Below are positions 7,364 through 7,383 of a DNA stretch of 7,383 nt, piece by piece. The DNA is from Alphaproteobacteria bacterium (GTDB taxonomy: Bacteria > Pseudomonadota > Alphaproteobacteria > Rhizobiales > Aestuariivirgaceae): positions 1-7,383 of the forward strand of contig JAPLOT010000301.1 in the NCBI GenBank assembly GCA_026400595.1. The letters are read 5' to 3'. The position numbers and the translations under genes were made by a program. Under the pieces are notes generated by a model. That model was not told the DNA's origin and searched no databases. It worked only from the letters and a program-made list of their open reading frames with translations. Position 1 is the first letter of the stretch. Each line of letters starts with the position of its first letter.

Positions 7364-7383
7364 ATGTTGCGGCTTGATGAATC
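7364..7383 (+). CDS. Possible start of a gene running off the right edge
   Basis: A strong purine-rich Shine-Dalgarno, GGGGGAG (7352-7358), lies 5 nt before ATG 7364; ATG 7361 is also in frame but too close. Only MLRLDE is visible, so no family can be named. The same frame is open back to ATG 7199, which would add 55 residues, but that start has a poor ribosome site. The opposing minus-strand frame is also open here, so the call rests only on the ribosome site. Confidence 0.3.

Noticed and set aside
6823..7377. Plus-strand open frame of 184 codons at the right end
   Set aside because: It begins inside the protease gene, has no ribosome site, and its composition looks like unselected GC-rich DNA with no recognisable motif.

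Overview
The window comes from a high-GC bacterial chromosome. The best fit is an alphaproteobacterium, probably in or near the Rhizobiales/Hyphomicrobiales. This rests on strong G/C bias at third codon positions, the type of MntR and Nramp transporter present, and the combination of a MAPEG protein, an RsmB-type methyltransferase and guaA. It is mostly ordinary core chromosome. I see no CRISPR array, insertion sequence, tRNA or rRNA.

Layout, left to right. (1) 2-286 (+) is the C-terminal part of a MAPEG-family membrane protein. The next gene starts 3 nt after its stop, so the two are probably co-transcribed. (2) 290-1576 (+) is an RsmB/NOP-type rRNA m5C methyltransferase. (3) 1582-2022 (-) is mntR, a DtxR-family manganese regulator, convergent with rsmB. 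An inverted repeat covers both stop codons. (4) The 70-bp gap 2023-2092 is a divergent control region. It holds a perfect palindrome, TTTAGC-CAAT-GCTAAA, with the TAGC-N4-GCTA architecture of the enterobacterial MntR operator, overlapping the predicted mntH promoter. (5) 2093-3439 (+) is mntH, an Nramp-type Mn(II) importer. (6) 3486-5036 (+) is guaA, GMP synthase. (7) 5044-5916 and 5971-6858 (-) are two tandem paralogous CPBP-family (CAAX/Abi) intramembrane proteases, convergent with guaA. (8) 6859-7383 has no gene I can call firmly. It holds the leader of the protease pair and, at the right edge, a strong Shine-Dalgarno before an ATG that runs out of the window.

How the genes work together. 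mntR and mntH form a complete self-contained circuit: Mn-loaded MntR should bind the palindrome and shut off import. MAPEG, rsmB and guaA look like housekeeping genes, and the manganese pair appears inserted between rsmB and guaA. The two proteases look like an old tandem duplication. Both keep all the expected catalytic motifs, and their substrate cannot be inferred.

I found no convincing undescribed system. The points most worth a second look are the MntR operator and promoter geometry, possible leaderless mRNAs for mntH and guaA, the duplicated intact proteases, and the unresolved right-hand 0.5 kb.
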